From the NCBI RefSeq assembly GCF_011752565.1, contig NZ_VWXK01000015.1, forward strand, positions 92,767 through 156,766: a stretch of DNA of 64,000 nt, in the 5' to 3' direction. Of the stretch, positions 8,065-16,703 are shown one piece after another (within the stretch, counting starts at the first letter, position 1; each line of letters starts with the position of its first letter). The stretch is from Pantoea sp. Ap-967 (GTDB lineage Bacteria; Pseudomonadota; Gammaproteobacteria; Pseudomonadales; Pseudomonadaceae). Below the pieces are notes generated by a model. That model saw nothing but the letters and a program-made list of their open reading frames with translations. It was not told the DNA's origin and did not search any database. Both the position numbers and the translations under genes were made by a program.

Positions 8065-8259
8065 GTTGACTCCTTAATAACCTGCGCCCGTTCGGCGCGA
8101 AACTGAACCAAGCATACCGGTGCGCCCGTGCCCTCGCCAGCCGAGGTAAACGCTGGCAACACAGTTCAAACAACCTTTTCAAACGCTTGTATGTTTTTTC
8201 GTTGACAGCCTGTGTGGGGCATCCTAACCTCGCAGCAACCTCCAAAGCCGGATACCTTC

Positions 8260-8970
8260 GTGGGCAACCTCTACCTGATCCGCCATGGCCAAGCCTCTTT
8301 CGGCGCTGACGACTACGACGTCCTGTCGCCAGTGGGCGTGCGCCAGAGCCAGGCACTGGGCGAACACCTGGCCCGGCTTGGCCTGCAACTGGACCGCTGC
8401 GTGGCGGGTGACCTGCGTCGTCAGCAGGATACCGCGCGGCTGGCCCTGCAAGCCCTGCAGCACGAAGGCTGCGCGATTCCGCCCATTGAGACTGACGCAG
8501 CCTTCAACGAGTTCGATGCCGACGGCGTGATCCGCGCCCTGTTGCCGGCCTTGCTTGAGGATGAGCCCCAGGCCCGCGACATCCTGCGCAACGGCGCACA
8601 GAACCGTAGCGAGTTCCAGCGCCTGTTCGCCTTGATGGTGCAGCGCTGGCATGCCGGCGAGCACGCAGGCGATGGCCTGGAAACCTGGCAGGCATTCACC
8701 GCCCGGGTACAGGCCGGCTTGCAGCGGCTGCTGGACGCCGCCGGCAGTGGCGGCAACATCGCCGTCTTTACCTCCGGTGGCACCATTGCCGCCCTGCTCC
8801 ACCTGGTCACCGGCATCACCCCCAGTCAGGCCTTTGCGCTGAACTGGCAAATCATCAACACGTCGCTCAGCCAGCTGAAGTTCCGCGGCCGCGACGTGGC
8901 CCTGGCTTCCTTCAACAGCCAAGCCCACGTGCAACTGTTGAGGGCGCCGGAGCTCATCACCTACCGTTGA
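8260..8970 (+). CDS. Histidine phosphatase (phosphoglycerate-mutase-like) family protein
   Basis: 236 residues from GTG 8260. The phosphohistidine motif LIRHGQAS is at residues 6-13, with Arg8 and His9; the second catalytic His region seems to be replaced, since the C-terminal motif reads VFTSGGTIAALLHL where many family members have SHGG. That makes the exact catalysis uncertain. The open frame extends upstream to an ATG at 8212, but the fold begins at the GTG. The next gene, an SCP2 protein, is 56 bases downstream and the start of a lipid or CoA-related group, so co-transcription is possible. The substrate is unknown. Confidence 0.8.
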   Translation: MGNLYLIRHGQASFGADDYDVLSPVGVRQSQALGEHLARLGLQLDRCVAGDLRRQQDTARLALQALQHEGCAIPPIETDAAFNEFDADGVIRALLPALLEDEPQARDILRNGAQNRSEFQRLFALMVQRWHAGEHAGDGLETWQAFTARVQAGLQRLLDAAGSGGNIAVFTSGGTIAALLHLVTGITPSQAFALNWQIINTSLSQLKFRGRDVALASFNSQAHVQLLRAPELITYR

Positions 8971-9026
8971 GCCCGGCCTGTTTTGTCCCTGCGGGGATAT
9001 GAATACCACTCTATAAGGAATGCACC

Positions 9027-9344
9027 ATGACCTCCGTAGCTGATGCCGTGAAAAAGATGCAAGAGAAGTTCAACCCGTCCGCGGCCGCTGGCCTGGACCT
9101 GGTGTTCGGCTTCAACATCACCGACGAAAACAAGCACTACGCGCTGATCGTCAAGGACGGCACCTGCGACCTGCAGGAAGGCGAAAACCCGGATGCCAAC
9201 TGCACCCTGGTAATGGACAGCGAAACCCTCAAGGGTATCGTCAGCGGTGAAACCGACGGCATGCAGGCCTTCATGGGCGGCAAGCTGCGTGTCGAAGGCG
9301 ACATGATGCTGTCGATGAAACTCAGCGAGCTGTTCCCTTCCTGA
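9027..9344 (+). CDS. SCP2 sterol-carrier-domain protein
   Basis: 105 residues comprising a single SCP2 fold: VFGFNITDENKHYALIVKDGTC, a beta hairpin, MDSETLKGIVSGE and the hydrophobic end AFMGGKLRVEGDMMLSMKLSELF. SCP2 proteins hold acyl chains or acyl-CoA in a hydrophobic tunnel. A good ribosome site (AAGGA) precedes the ATG and a strong terminator follows. Bacterial SCP2 proteins often sit next to fatty acid genes, which fits the following phosphotransferase and SDR genes. Confidence 0.9.
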   Translation: MTSVADAVKKMQEKFNPSAAAGLDLVFGFNITDENKHYALIVKDGTCDLQEGENPDANCTLVMDSETLKGIVSGETDGMQAFMGGKLRVEGDMMLSMKLSELFPS

Positions 9345-9370
9345 GTGGCGGGCAGCACGCGAGCACGAAA

Positions 9371-9402
9371 AACCGAAGCCTGAGTGGCTTCGGTTTTTTT
9401 TT
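9371..9402 (+). terminator. Rho-independent terminator after the SCP2 gene
   Basis: AACCGAAGCC, loop TGAGT, GGCTTCGGTT and a run of T. Confidence 0.92.
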
Positions 9403-9528
9403 GCCCGGCATTCGGGGCAGTGATCGACCGGCAACACCCTTGCCTATATGGCCCTGGCACGCTTGTTCCAACCTGGCAAGGCCATTAGATTAGCCAATAG
9501 TCGTTGCGACAGAAAATAAGGAAAACGC

Positions 9529-10596
9529 ATGACGCTCACCGACCAGTCCACCCAGGTACGCCCCGGCGAAGAACTCGACGCGGCCGTCATCGATCCTTAC
9601 CTCAAGGCCACCATCGCCGGCCTGAGCGGCCAGCCGCGCATCAGCCAGTTTCCAGGTGGCGCCTCCAACCTCACGTATCTGGTGAGCTACCCGGAGCGCG
9701 AGTTCGTGCTGCGCCGGCCACCGTTCGGCCAGAAGGCCAAGTCGGCCCACGACATGGGCCGCGAATTTCGTATCCTCAACCAGCTCAACCATGGCTTCCC
9801 TTACTGCCCCAAGGCCTATGCCCATTGCACCGACACCTCGTTGATCGGCGGCGAGTTCTATGTGATGGAACGGGTGAATGGCATCATCCTGCGCTCGGAC
9901 ATTCCCACCGGGCTGGGCCTGGACCCTGCACGCACCGAGGCCCTGTGCAAAAGCTTCATCGACCGGCTGGTTGAACTGCACCAGGTTGACTACGAGGCCT
10001 GCGGCCTGGCCGACCTGGGCAAGCCAGAAGGCTATGTGCAGCGCCAGGTCGAAGGCTGGGCCAGCCGCTACGAAAAGGCCCTGACCCCCGATGCACCGCG
10101 CTGGGAGCAGGTAGTGGCCTGGCTCCACGCGAAAATGCCCGCCGACCACCCGCGCCCAGGCATCGTGCACAACGACTACCGCTTCGATAACGTGATTCTC
10201 GATGCCAACAACCCCATGCGCATCATCGGTGTACTGGACTGGGAGATGGCCACCCTTGGCGACCCGCTGATGGACCTGGGCAACAGCTTGGCGTACTGGA
10301 TCGAGGCCAGCGACCCGGCCCCGGTGCAATTGATGCGGCGCCAACCGAGCAACGCCCCGGGCATGCTCACCCGTGCCGAGTTCGTCGCCTATTACGCCGA
10401 GCGCGCAGGTATCGAACTGGAAAACTTCAATTACTACTATTGCTATGGCCTGTTCCGCCTGGCCGGCATCGTGCAGCAGATCTACTACCGCTACTACCAC
10501 GGCCAGACCCAGGACAAACGCTTCGCCCAGTTCATCCACATGAACCGCTTACTGGAGCAGATGAGCCTGCAGGTCATCGGCAGATCTCCCCTTTGA
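9529..10596 (+). CDS. Aminoglycoside-phosphotransferase-fold kinase (ACAD10/11-type)
   Basis: 355 residues. The kinase fold shows a nucleotide loop FPGGASNLTYLV near residue 40, Brenner motif IVHNDYRFDNVI and metal-binding VLDWEMATLGDP. This subfamily resembles the N-terminal kinase of human ACAD10/ACAD11, which acts on 4-hydroxyacyl-CoA before dehydrogenation. It is followed 23 bases later by an SDR gene, and an acyl-CoA dehydrogenase gene lies a few kilobases away, so a role in hydroxy-fatty-acid breakdown is reasonable. It is not expected to give antibiotic resistance. Confidence 0.88.
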   Translation: MTLTDQSTQVRPGEELDAAVIDPYLKATIAGLSGQPRISQFPGGASNLTYLVSYPEREFVLRRPPFGQKAKSAHDMGREFRILNQLNHGFPYCPKAYAHCTDTSLIGGEFYVMERVNGIILRSDIPTGLGLDPARTEALCKSFIDRLVELHQVDYEACGLADLGKPEGYVQRQVEGWASRYEKALTPDAPRWEQVVAWLHAKMPADHPRPGIVHNDYRFDNVILDANNPMRIIGVLDWEMATLGDPLMDLGNSLAYWIEASDPAPVQLMRRQPSNAPGMLTRAEFVAYYAERAGIELENFNYYYCYGLFRLAGIVQQIYYRYYHGQTQDKRFAQFIHMNRLLEQMSLQVIGRSPL

Positions 10597-10619
10597 TGCC
10601 AGACAACAAGGAAAACAGC

Positions 10620-11387
10620 ATGTCCAAGACCCACCTGTTCGACCTCGACGGCAAGATCGCCTTCGTCTCCGGCGCCAGCCGCGGTATCGGTGAAGCCATC
10701 GCCCACCTGCTGGCCCAGCAGGGGGCCCATGTGATCGTCTCCAGCCGCAAGCTCGACGGCTGCCAGCACGTGGCCGAGGCAATCATCGCCGCCGGCGGCA
10801 AGGCAACCCCGGTTGCCTGCCACATCGGTGAGCTGGAACAGATCCAGCAGGTGTTCGCCGGCATCCGCGAACAGTTCGGGCGCCTGGACATCCTGGTCAA
10901 CAACGCCGCCACCAACCCGCAGTTCTGCAACGTGCTGGACACCGACCCGGGGGCGTTCCAGAAGACCGTCGACGTCAACATCCGTGGTTACTTCTTCATG
11001 TCGGTGGAAGCCGGCAAGCTGATGCGCGAAGGGGGTGGCGGCAGCATCATCAACGTGGCTTCGATCAATGGCGTGTCGCCGGGGCACTTCCAGGGCATCT
11101 ATTCGGTGACCAAGGCGGCGGTGATCAACATGACCAAGGTGTTCGCCAAGGAGTGCGCAGCGTTTGGCATTCGCTGCAACGCCCTACTGCCGGGCCTGAC
11201 CGACACCAAGTTCGCCTCGGCGCTGGTGAAGAACGAAGCGATCCTCAAAACCGCGCTGCAGCAGATTCCACTCAAGCGCGTGGCAGACCCTTCGGAAATG
11301 GCCGGGGCGGTGCTGTACCTGGCCAGTGATGCGTCCAGCTATACCACCGGCACGGCGCTCAACGTGGACGGTGGCTACCTGTCCTGA
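10620..11387 (+). CDS. Short-chain dehydrogenase/reductase
   Basis: 255 residues from ATG 10620, with AAGGA seven bases upstream. The classical SDR layout is present: nucleotide loop SGASRGIG (17-24), NNAA (95-98), catalytic Ser148 in NVASING, Tyr161 and Lys165 in YSVTK. PG near 191 and the C-terminal GTALNVDGG are also typical. It follows the ACAD10/11-type kinase gene by 23 bases and is probably co-transcribed, suggesting oxidation of a hydroxyacyl intermediate, but the substrate cannot be read from sequence. Confidence 0.9.
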   Translation: MSKTHLFDLDGKIAFVSGASRGIGEAIAHLLAQQGAHVIVSSRKLDGCQHVAEAIIAAGGKATPVACHIGELEQIQQVFAGIREQFGRLDILVNNAATNPQFCNVLDTDPGAFQKTVDVNIRGYFFMSVEAGKLMREGGGGSIINVASINGVSPGHFQGIYSVTKAAVINMTKVFAKECAAFGIRCNALLPGLTDTKFASALVKNEAILKTALQQIPLKRVADPSEMAGAVLYLASDASSYTTGTALNVDGGYLS

Positions 11388-11431
11388 GCGAGGTGGCGCA
11401 GGGAACATTGCCAGCCGCCGCGCCGCCCCCT

Positions 11432-11474
11432 GTAGGAGCGAGCAAAGCTCGCGATGCGCCGTACAAGCGGCGCC
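11432..11474. repeat. Single REP hairpin, GCGAGC family
   Basis: GTAGGAGCGAGCAAAGCTCGCGATGCGCCG followed by a second short dyad. It is a half element, not a full doublet. Confidence 0.75.
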
Positions 11475-11487
11475 CGCTAGGCCGCCG

Positions 11488-11838
11488 TTACAGGCAGGTC
11501 GCCGCTGCAGCCCGGCGCTGCAAGGCCACGCCATCGTTCTTCTGCGCGTAGTAATCCACGTGGGTTCCGCCCGCCTGTGGGTACACGTCGACGAACGACT
11601 CGGCCTCGCGGGTATACACCGTCAACCCGCCCTGCTTGCGCGGTTCCAGGTAGCCACTGGCGTCATCGCCGAACACGTCCTCCTTCTGCCAGCTGAACTG
11701 AATGCATTGGGCAACCAGCTCCGGCGCCTTGCGCGAATCGAGCTGCGCGGTCGGTTTGCCAGCGCGCGCCGTGTCCATGGCCGCGCTCGCGCAACCAACC
11801 AACACCAGCGCCGCAGCCATCGGCAGAATTGCTCGCAT
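11488..11838 (-). CDS. Small lipoprotein of unknown function
   Basis: 116 residues from ATG 11838. A lipoprotein signal LPMAAALVLVGCAS has its lipobox Cys near residue 15, so the mature protein should be lipid-anchored in the envelope. The mature part carries Cys in LVAQCIQFSW and AAATCL, a possible disulfide, and no domain I can name. The upstream frame adds six residues from a non-ATG codon but has no signal function. It converges on the SDR gene. Confidence 0.7.
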   Translation of the reverse strand: MRAILPMAAALVLVGCASAAMDTARAGKPTAQLDSRKAPELVAQCIQFSWQKEDVFGDDASGYLEPRKQGGLTVYTREAESFVDVYPQAGGTHVDYYAQKNDGVALQRRAAAATCL

Positions 11839-12016
11839 GTTCCATCCTCGGGGCAAAAAAAGAACGCGACTCTAGCATTGGCCAGGCACAGCGCGCAGCT
11901 GCCAGAGCGCCATTCATCCTTGGCCCGACAAAATATTGCGCGGCAAGGAAACCAAATGGATCGTTTCCAGTCTCAGGATGTGTCCCGTAAACCTTTGCGG
12001 ATCAAGGACCTATATT

Positions 12017-12199
12017 GTGAAGACTCGCTTTGCCGGCCTTGCGCTGACTGCCACCGTGCTGCTCCTGTCGGGCTGCTATCACCATCATTACCGTGATGAC
12101 GGCGGCTGGCGCGATGACGACCGCGGCCATCGTCACCACCACCATGATCGCGACGATGACGATGATCGTCAGTGGCGCGGTGACCGTTACGGGCGCTGA
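12017..12199 (+). CDS. His/Asp-rich small lipoprotein
   Basis: 60 residues from GTG 12017, with AGGA eight bases before it. The signal FAGLALTATVLLLSGC ends in a lipobox. Almost the entire mature part is His, Asp and Arg (YHHHYRDD, HRHHHHDRDDDDD), which could bind divalent metals. It precedes the glycine-zipper gene by about 70 bases and a TerC/Alx gene further on, so a metal or envelope-stress theme is possible but unproven. Confidence 0.65.
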   Translation: MKTRFAGLALTATVLLLSGCYHHHYRDDGGWRDDDRGHRHHHHDRDDDDDRQWRGDRYGR

Positions 12200-12272
12200 G
12201 GCGTCTTTACCCCCCTGACCCGCCGCCCGACCGTGCGGCATTCAACCTGATGACTCCTTCGAGGTTTCTAAC

Positions 12273-12665
12273 ATGCGTCTGACTCTACCTTCCCTCGCCC
12301 TTGGCCTGCTGCTGTGCCAAGGCGCTTTCGCCGGTGACGGTACCGCCGCCATCGGTGGTGGCCTGGGTGGTGTTCTGGGCAACGTGGTCGGCCAGCAACT
12401 CGGTGGCCGCACCGGCGCCGCCATCGGTGCCGGTGTCGGCGGTGCAGCCGGCAGCGCCGTAGGCGCGCGCAAGGGCAACCGCACCGAAGCCGCCATCGGC
12501 GGTGGCCTGGGCTCGGCCGGCGGTTCGCTGCTGGGCGGCAGCGTCGGCGGCAAGGCCGGCTCGACCATCGGCGCCGGCCTCGGCGGTGCAGCAGGTGGCG
12601 CCATCGGCAACCACCTGGGTGACAGCAACAGCAGCAAGAAGCACCGCCGCCACCGTCACCGCTGA
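12273..12665 (+). CDS. Glycine-zipper exported protein
   Basis: 130 residues. Signal peptide MRLTLPSLALGLLLCQGAFA is followed by repeated small-residue patterns (GGGLGGVLGN, GAAIGAGVGGAAG, GGGLGSAGGSLLGG, GAGLGGAAGGAIG) that form glycine-zipper membrane helices. The tail is basic (KKHRRHRHR). Such proteins are common envelope components of unknown function in Pseudomonas. A GC-rich hairpin follows. Confidence 0.85.
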   Translation: MRLTLPSLALGLLLCQGAFAGDGTAAIGGGLGGVLGNVVGQQLGGRTGAAIGAGVGGAAGSAVGARKGNRTEAAIGGGLGSAGGSLLGGSVGGKAGSTIGAGLGGAAGGAIGNHLGDSNSSKKHRRHRHR

Positions 12666-12680
12666 CCGATTGCGTACTGC

Positions 12681-12710
12681 CAGGCCGGCCCCCGCGTGGG
12701 CCGGCCTGTT
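12681..12710 (+). terminator. GC-rich hairpin after the glycine-zipper gene
   Basis: CAGGCCGGCCC, loop CCGCGT, GGGCCGGCCTG, then only TT. A likely weak terminator or mRNA 3' end. Confidence 0.6.
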
Positions 12711-12729
12711 GCATTCGGGCAAAGAAATG

Positions 12730-12875
12730 TAACAGCTCAATCCTCGGCATCACAGGCAAACGGGGCTAGTCTCAGCCCATGTGATACCGGGCCCCTCTGA
12801 CGGCTGCCACGCCGTGATGTCGGATCACTGCTGCCACATGCACGGGCAGCCACGTCGATCGATCAGGAGGGGCTC
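12730..12875 (+). promoter_or_regulatory. Structured leader of the TerC/Alx gene
   Basis: This untranslated stretch can form several helices: GGGCT/AGCCC (12763-12778), ACGGC/GCCGT (12800-12815), and two mutually exclusive ones that share bases 12781-12783: GTGAT with ATCAC (12824-12828), or CATGTG with CACATG (12835-12840). It ends in an AGGAGGGG ribosome site. Some alx/terC genes are preceded by the yybP-ykoY manganese riboswitch, but I do not see its conserved loop sequences here. Confidence 0.45.
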
Positions 12876-13877
12876 ATGACAGCTCTGCAAGCATTTCTCA
12901 CCACACCGTTTCTCGGCACCAGCACTTGGTTGTGGCTGGTTTTCATGGCGGTCGTCATCGGCTTGCTGGTACTGGACCTGGGCATACTGCACCGCCAGGA
13001 CCGCGAGATCGAAATGCGCGAGAGCCTGCTGTTGTACTCGGGCTATTTCAGCGTTGGCGTGCTGTTCGGCGTATGGGTCTGGTATCAGCTGGGCGCGCAG
13101 TCGGCGCTGGAGTTCTATACCGGTTTCCTGGTCGAGCAGTCGTTGTCGATGGACAACGTGTTCGTGATGGCGATGATTTTCGGCTTCCTTGCCATTCCCC
13201 GCCGCTACCAGCACCGTGTGCTGTTCTGGGGCATCCTCGGCGTGGTGATCCTGCGGGCGATCATGATTGGCGTGGGCGCGGCGTTGGTGCAGAACTTTGA
13301 ATGGGTACTGTATATCTTCGGCGCGTTCCTGCTGTTCACCGGGGTGAAAATGGCCCTGTCCAAGGAAGACAGCCAGCCGGACCTTGCCAACAACCCGATC
13401 CTCAAGTTCGTCCGCCGGCACCTGCGGGTCACCGACCAGCTCCATGGCTCGCACTTCTTCGTGCGCCTTACCCCGCCAGGGCAGAGCAAGGCCCTGCGCT
13501 ATGCCACCCCGCTGTTCCTGGCCCTGGTACTGATCGAACTGGCCGACCTGGTGTTTGCCGTCGACAGCGTGCCGGCGATCTTCGCCATCACCCAGGACCC
13601 GTTCATCGTTTATACCTCGAATATCTTCGCCATCCTCGGCCTGCGCTCGCTGTACTTCGCCCTGTCGGCGCTGATGCACCGCTTCGTGTACCTGAAGTAT
13701 GCGCTGGCGTTGGTGCTGATCTTCATTGGCTGCAAGATCTTCTACCACGGCATGGTCGGCAAGGTGCCGGCGTTGCTGTCGCTGGGGGTGACGTTCGGGT
13801 TGTTGCTGGGTGGGGTGGTGGTGTCGCTGATCAGGACGCGTGGGCAGAAAAAGGACGAGCCGCAGTTGAAGGTTTGA
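12876..13877 (+). CDS. TerC/Alx-family membrane protein
   Basis: 333 residues with about nine membrane helices. Acidic residues in helices match the TerC signature: LVLDLGILH, VEQSLSMDNVFVMAMIF, ELADLVFAVDSVPAIFAIT and a later LRSLYFAL. Family members (E. coli Alx) export manganese or respond to pH stress. The AGGAGGGG site gives a clear start. A long structured leader lies upstream, which suggests post-transcriptional control. The gene name alx is plausible but left out because paralogues are common; a second, shorter TerC gene occurs at 35404-36156. Confidence 0.9.
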   Translation: MTALQAFLTTPFLGTSTWLWLVFMAVVIGLLVLDLGILHRQDREIEMRESLLLYSGYFSVGVLFGVWVWYQLGAQSALEFYTGFLVEQSLSMDNVFVMAMIFGFLAIPRRYQHRVLFWGILGVVILRAIMIGVGAALVQNFEWVLYIFGAFLLFTGVKMALSKEDSQPDLANNPILKFVRRHLRVTDQLHGSHFFVRLTPPGQSKALRYATPLFLALVLIELADLVFAVDSVPAIFAITQDPFIVYTSNIFAILGLRSLYFALSALMHRFVYLKYALALVLIFIGCKIFYHGMVGKVPALLSLGVTFGLLLGGVVVSLIRTRGQKKDEPQLKV

Positions 13878-13887
13878 GGTTGCCTGT

Positions 13888-14231
13888 ACCGGCCTCTTCG
13901 CGGGGCAAGCCCGCTCCTACACCAATCAGGGAACATTGCCAGCCGCCGCGCCGCAAAGCGTGAGTGCCCAAAAATACGATACGCGAACACCGGCGCTTGA
14001 CCTACACCACAGCCCTGGGCTGCCGATCAAGCGCCCATCTCCAAGCCAGCGCCGCCCCGGTAGGAGCGAGCACAGCTCGCGATGGGGCGCGCAGCGGCCC
14101 CAGGGTTTCAGCCTCGCGGCTCATAGTGCTGGGGCTGCTTTGCACCCCATCGCGAGCTGCGCTCGCTCCTACCGGGTCCTGTGGGAGCGGGCTTGTCGAG
14201 GCGTCGAACCGCCGCGAAGAGGCCGGCACAG
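13888..14231. repeat. Cluster of REP/REPIN elements in a gene-free gap
   Basis: The 365-base space between terC and the acyl-CoA dehydrogenase gene holds no gene. It has a single GCGGGC-family REP (13888-13920), a full 113-base GCGAGC-family REPIN (14060-14172) and another GCGGGC-type half element with CGCGAAGAGGCCGGCACA (14180-14231). Nothing else is seen. Confidence 0.85.
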
Positions 14232-14242
14232 GGTTAATTAAA

Positions 14243-15472
14243 TCACCGCCCGCTGCGCAACATTTCCGCCGGCACATACTTGCCAATCTCGTACTTGCCA
14301 ATCGCCGCCCGGTGTACCTCGTCCGGCCCATCGGCCAGGCGCAGGGTTCGCTGCATGGCGTACATGTAGGCCAGCGGGAAATCGCCACTGACCCCTGCCC
14401 CACCATGAATCTGGATCGCCCGGTCGATCACCTTCAACGCCACGTTCGGTGCCACCACCTTGATCTGCGCAATCTCGCTGCGCGCCACCTTGTTACCCAC
14501 CGTGTCCATCATGTAGGCCGCTTTCAAGGTCAGCAGGCGCGCCATGTCGATTTCCATGCGCGAGTCGGCAATCTTGTCGACGTTGCCGCCCAGCCGCGCC
14601 AGGGGCCGGCCAAAGGCGGTGCGCGCTACCGAGCGCCTGCACATCAATTCCAGCGCCCGCTCGGCCATGCCGACCGAGCGCATGCAATGGTGAATACGGC
14701 CAGGCCCCAGGCGCCCCTGGGCAATCTCGAAGCCACGGCCCTCGCCGAGCAACACATTCTCATAGGGCACCCGCACGTTCTCGAACAGCACTTCGGCATG
14801 GCCGTGGGGAGCATCGTCATAGCCGAACACGGGCAATGGGCGAACGATCTTCACACCGGGTGCATCGGTGGGCACCAGCACCATCGAATGCTGCTGGTGG
14901 CGCGGCGCATCAGGGTTGGACAGGCCCATGAAGATCATCACCTTGCAGCGCGGGTCGCAGGCGCCGGAGGTCCACCACTTGCGGCCGTTGATCACCCATT
15001 GGTCGCCGTCGCGCATGGCGGTGGCCGCCATGTTGGTGGCGTCCGAAGAGGCCACGTCCGGTTCGGTCATGGCGAACGCCGAACGGATTTCGCCACGCAG
15101 CAGCGGCTCCAGCCACTGGCGCTTCTGCGCCTCGCTACCGTAGCGCACCAGCACCTCCATGTTGCCGGTGTCCGGCGCCGAGCAGTTGAACGGTTCCGGC
15201 CCCAGCAGCGAACGGCCCATGATCTCGGCCAGCGGCGCGTACTCCATGTTGTTCAGGCCAGCGCCGTATTCCGACTCGGGCAGAAACAGGTTCCACAGGC
15301 CTTCGGCGCGGGCCTTGGCCTTGAGTTCTTCCATGATCGCGGTGGGCTGCCAGCGGTCGCCCTCGGCCACCTGGCGCTCGAACACCGGCTCGGCTGGGTA
15401 GACATGGGCGTCCATGAACGCGGTGACGCGCTCGCGCAGCGCCTGAACCTTGGGTGAATAGGCGAAATCCAT
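14243..15472 (-). CDS. Acyl-CoA dehydrogenase family protein
   Basis: 409 residues from ATG 15472, with AAGG eight bases before it; longer starts lack a ribosome site. The protein shows the flavoprotein dehydrogenase layout: alpha-helical N-domain, FAMTEPDVASSDATNM in the middle domain near residue 155, GRKWWTSGA, and C-terminal IQIHGGAGVSGDFPLAYMYAMQRTLRLADGPDEVH. This ACAD10/11-like branch acts on branched or long acyl-CoA. It is divergent from a LysR gene with a 139-base gap, so that regulator probably controls it. Confidence 0.92.
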   Translation of the reverse strand: MDFAYSPKVQALRERVTAFMDAHVYPAEPVFERQVAEGDRWQPTAIMEELKAKARAEGLWNLFLPESEYGAGLNNMEYAPLAEIMGRSLLGPEPFNCSAPDTGNMEVLVRYGSEAQKRQWLEPLLRGEIRSAFAMTEPDVASSDATNMAATAMRDGDQWVINGRKWWTSGACDPRCKVMIFMGLSNPDAPRHQQHSMVLVPTDAPGVKIVRPLPVFGYDDAPHGHAEVLFENVRVPYENVLLGEGRGFEIAQGRLGPGRIHHCMRSVGMAERALELMCRRSVARTAFGRPLARLGGNVDKIADSRMEIDMARLLTLKAAYMMDTVGNKVARSEIAQIKVVAPNVALKVIDRAIQIHGGAGVSGDFPLAYMYAMQRTLRLADGPDEVHRAAIGKYEIGKYVPAEMLRSGR

Positions 15473-15611
15473 TGGGGCTACCTTCATGGTTCGGAATAGA
15501 TGGGCAGAGCCTAGAGCAGCCCACCCCGATCTACCTAGTCTATTTTCCGCGTGTATAAACATTCATAACCGATATATGATCGACCCATAACTCCAACAAA
15601 GAGCGGCGCCC

Positions 15612-16538
15612 ATGAACCTCAGCAAGGTCGACCTCAACCTGTTCATCGTGTTTGACGCGATCTACACCGAAGCCAACCTGACCCGCGCCGGGCAGATCGT
15701 CGGCATCACCCAGCCGGCCGTCTCCAATGCCCTGTCGCGCCTGCGCGAAACCTTCAACGACCCGCTGTTCGTGCGCACCGCCCAGGGCATGGTGCCCACG
15801 CCCATGGCGCAGAACATCATCGGCCCGGTACGCAACGCCCTGGCCCTGCTGCGTACCTCGGTGCAGGAAAGCCGCATCTTCAACCCGCAACAGGCGAACA
15901 AAACCTTCCGCATCAGCATGACCGACCTTACCGAGGCGGTGATCCTGCCGCCCCTGTTCCAGCGCCTGCGCCGCCTGGCCCCGGCCGTGCTGATCGAGAG
16001 CTTTCTGTGCAAGCGCCGCGAAACCACCAAGGAACTCGCCGCCGGGCGCCTGGACTTCGCCGTCGACGCCCCGCTGAACACCGACCCGCAGGTTCGCCAC
16101 GTCAAGCTGATGCAGGACCGCTACGTCTGCGCCCTGCGCCAGGGCCACCCCCTGGCCGATGCCAAGCTGACCCTCGACAACTACCTGGGCATGACCCACA
16201 TCCATATTTCCAGCCGCCGCAATGGCCTGGGCTATGTCGACCTGGCGCTGGGCAAGATGGGCGTGCAGCGCAAGGTTGCCTTGCGCTCCCAGCACTACCT
16301 GATGGCTTCGCAGGTGCTGCAGCAGACCGACATGGCGATGACCGTGCCCGAGCGCTTTGCCCGCCGCCACCAATTGCGTTTCCAGCCCCTGCCGGTGGAT
16401 GTGCCGCCATTGGAAACCCACCTTTACTGGCATGAGAGCACGGACCAAGACCCGGCCAACCGCTGGATGCGCGAGCAGATCATCGAGCTGTGCCAACGGG
16501 TGGTTGCCGAAGAGGAACGGGCACTGGAGCCCGCTTGA
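15612..16538 (+). CDS. LysR-family transcriptional regulator
   Basis: 308 residues. The winged HTH is at 5-65 (LNLFIVFDAIYTEANLTRAGQIVGITQPAVSNALSRLRETFNDPLFVR), followed by a periplasmic-binding-like effector domain. It is divergent from the acyl-CoA dehydrogenase gene. The gap contains TCATA-N7-TATGA (15563-15579), a weak candidate operator. The likely role is control of the divergent dehydrogenase in response to an acyl or acid metabolite. Confidence 0.9.
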   Translation: MNLSKVDLNLFIVFDAIYTEANLTRAGQIVGITQPAVSNALSRLRETFNDPLFVRTAQGMVPTPMAQNIIGPVRNALALLRTSVQESRIFNPQQANKTFRISMTDLTEAVILPPLFQRLRRLAPAVLIESFLCKRRETTKELAAGRLDFAVDAPLNTDPQVRHVKLMQDRYVCALRQGHPLADAKLTLDNYLGMTHIHISSRRNGLGYVDLALGKMGVQRKVALRSQHYLMASQVLQQTDMAMTVPERFARRHQLRFQPLPVDVPPLETHLYWHESTDQDPANRWMREQIIELCQRVVAEEERALEPA

Positions 16539-16703
16539 CCCGTCCGGGCGAAGATTTCTATTCCCTGACAACCTAACCTTATAGAAAAATATTCTCGAAA
16601 AGGCCGCTGACTACAGCATAAAAGGAAAATCCATTTTCGCCTGAACGGGTAGGCTGGGTGCAACGATTGCCGATTCCAAGGCAACACTGCACGGACTTGC
16701 CGC

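Noticed and set aside
9529..10596. An aminoglycoside resistance gene
   Set aside because: The fold is shared, but the sequence and SDR/acyl-CoA context match the ACAD10/11-type kinases.
12730..12875. A yybP-ykoY manganese riboswitch before terC
   Set aside because: Helices are present, but the conserved loop sequences of that riboswitch could not be found, so only a structured leader is claimed.
13964..15457. A long plus-strand frame through REPINs and the acyl-CoA dehydrogenase gene
   Set aside because: Begins in repeat DNA and lies antisense to a clear flavoprotein gene.
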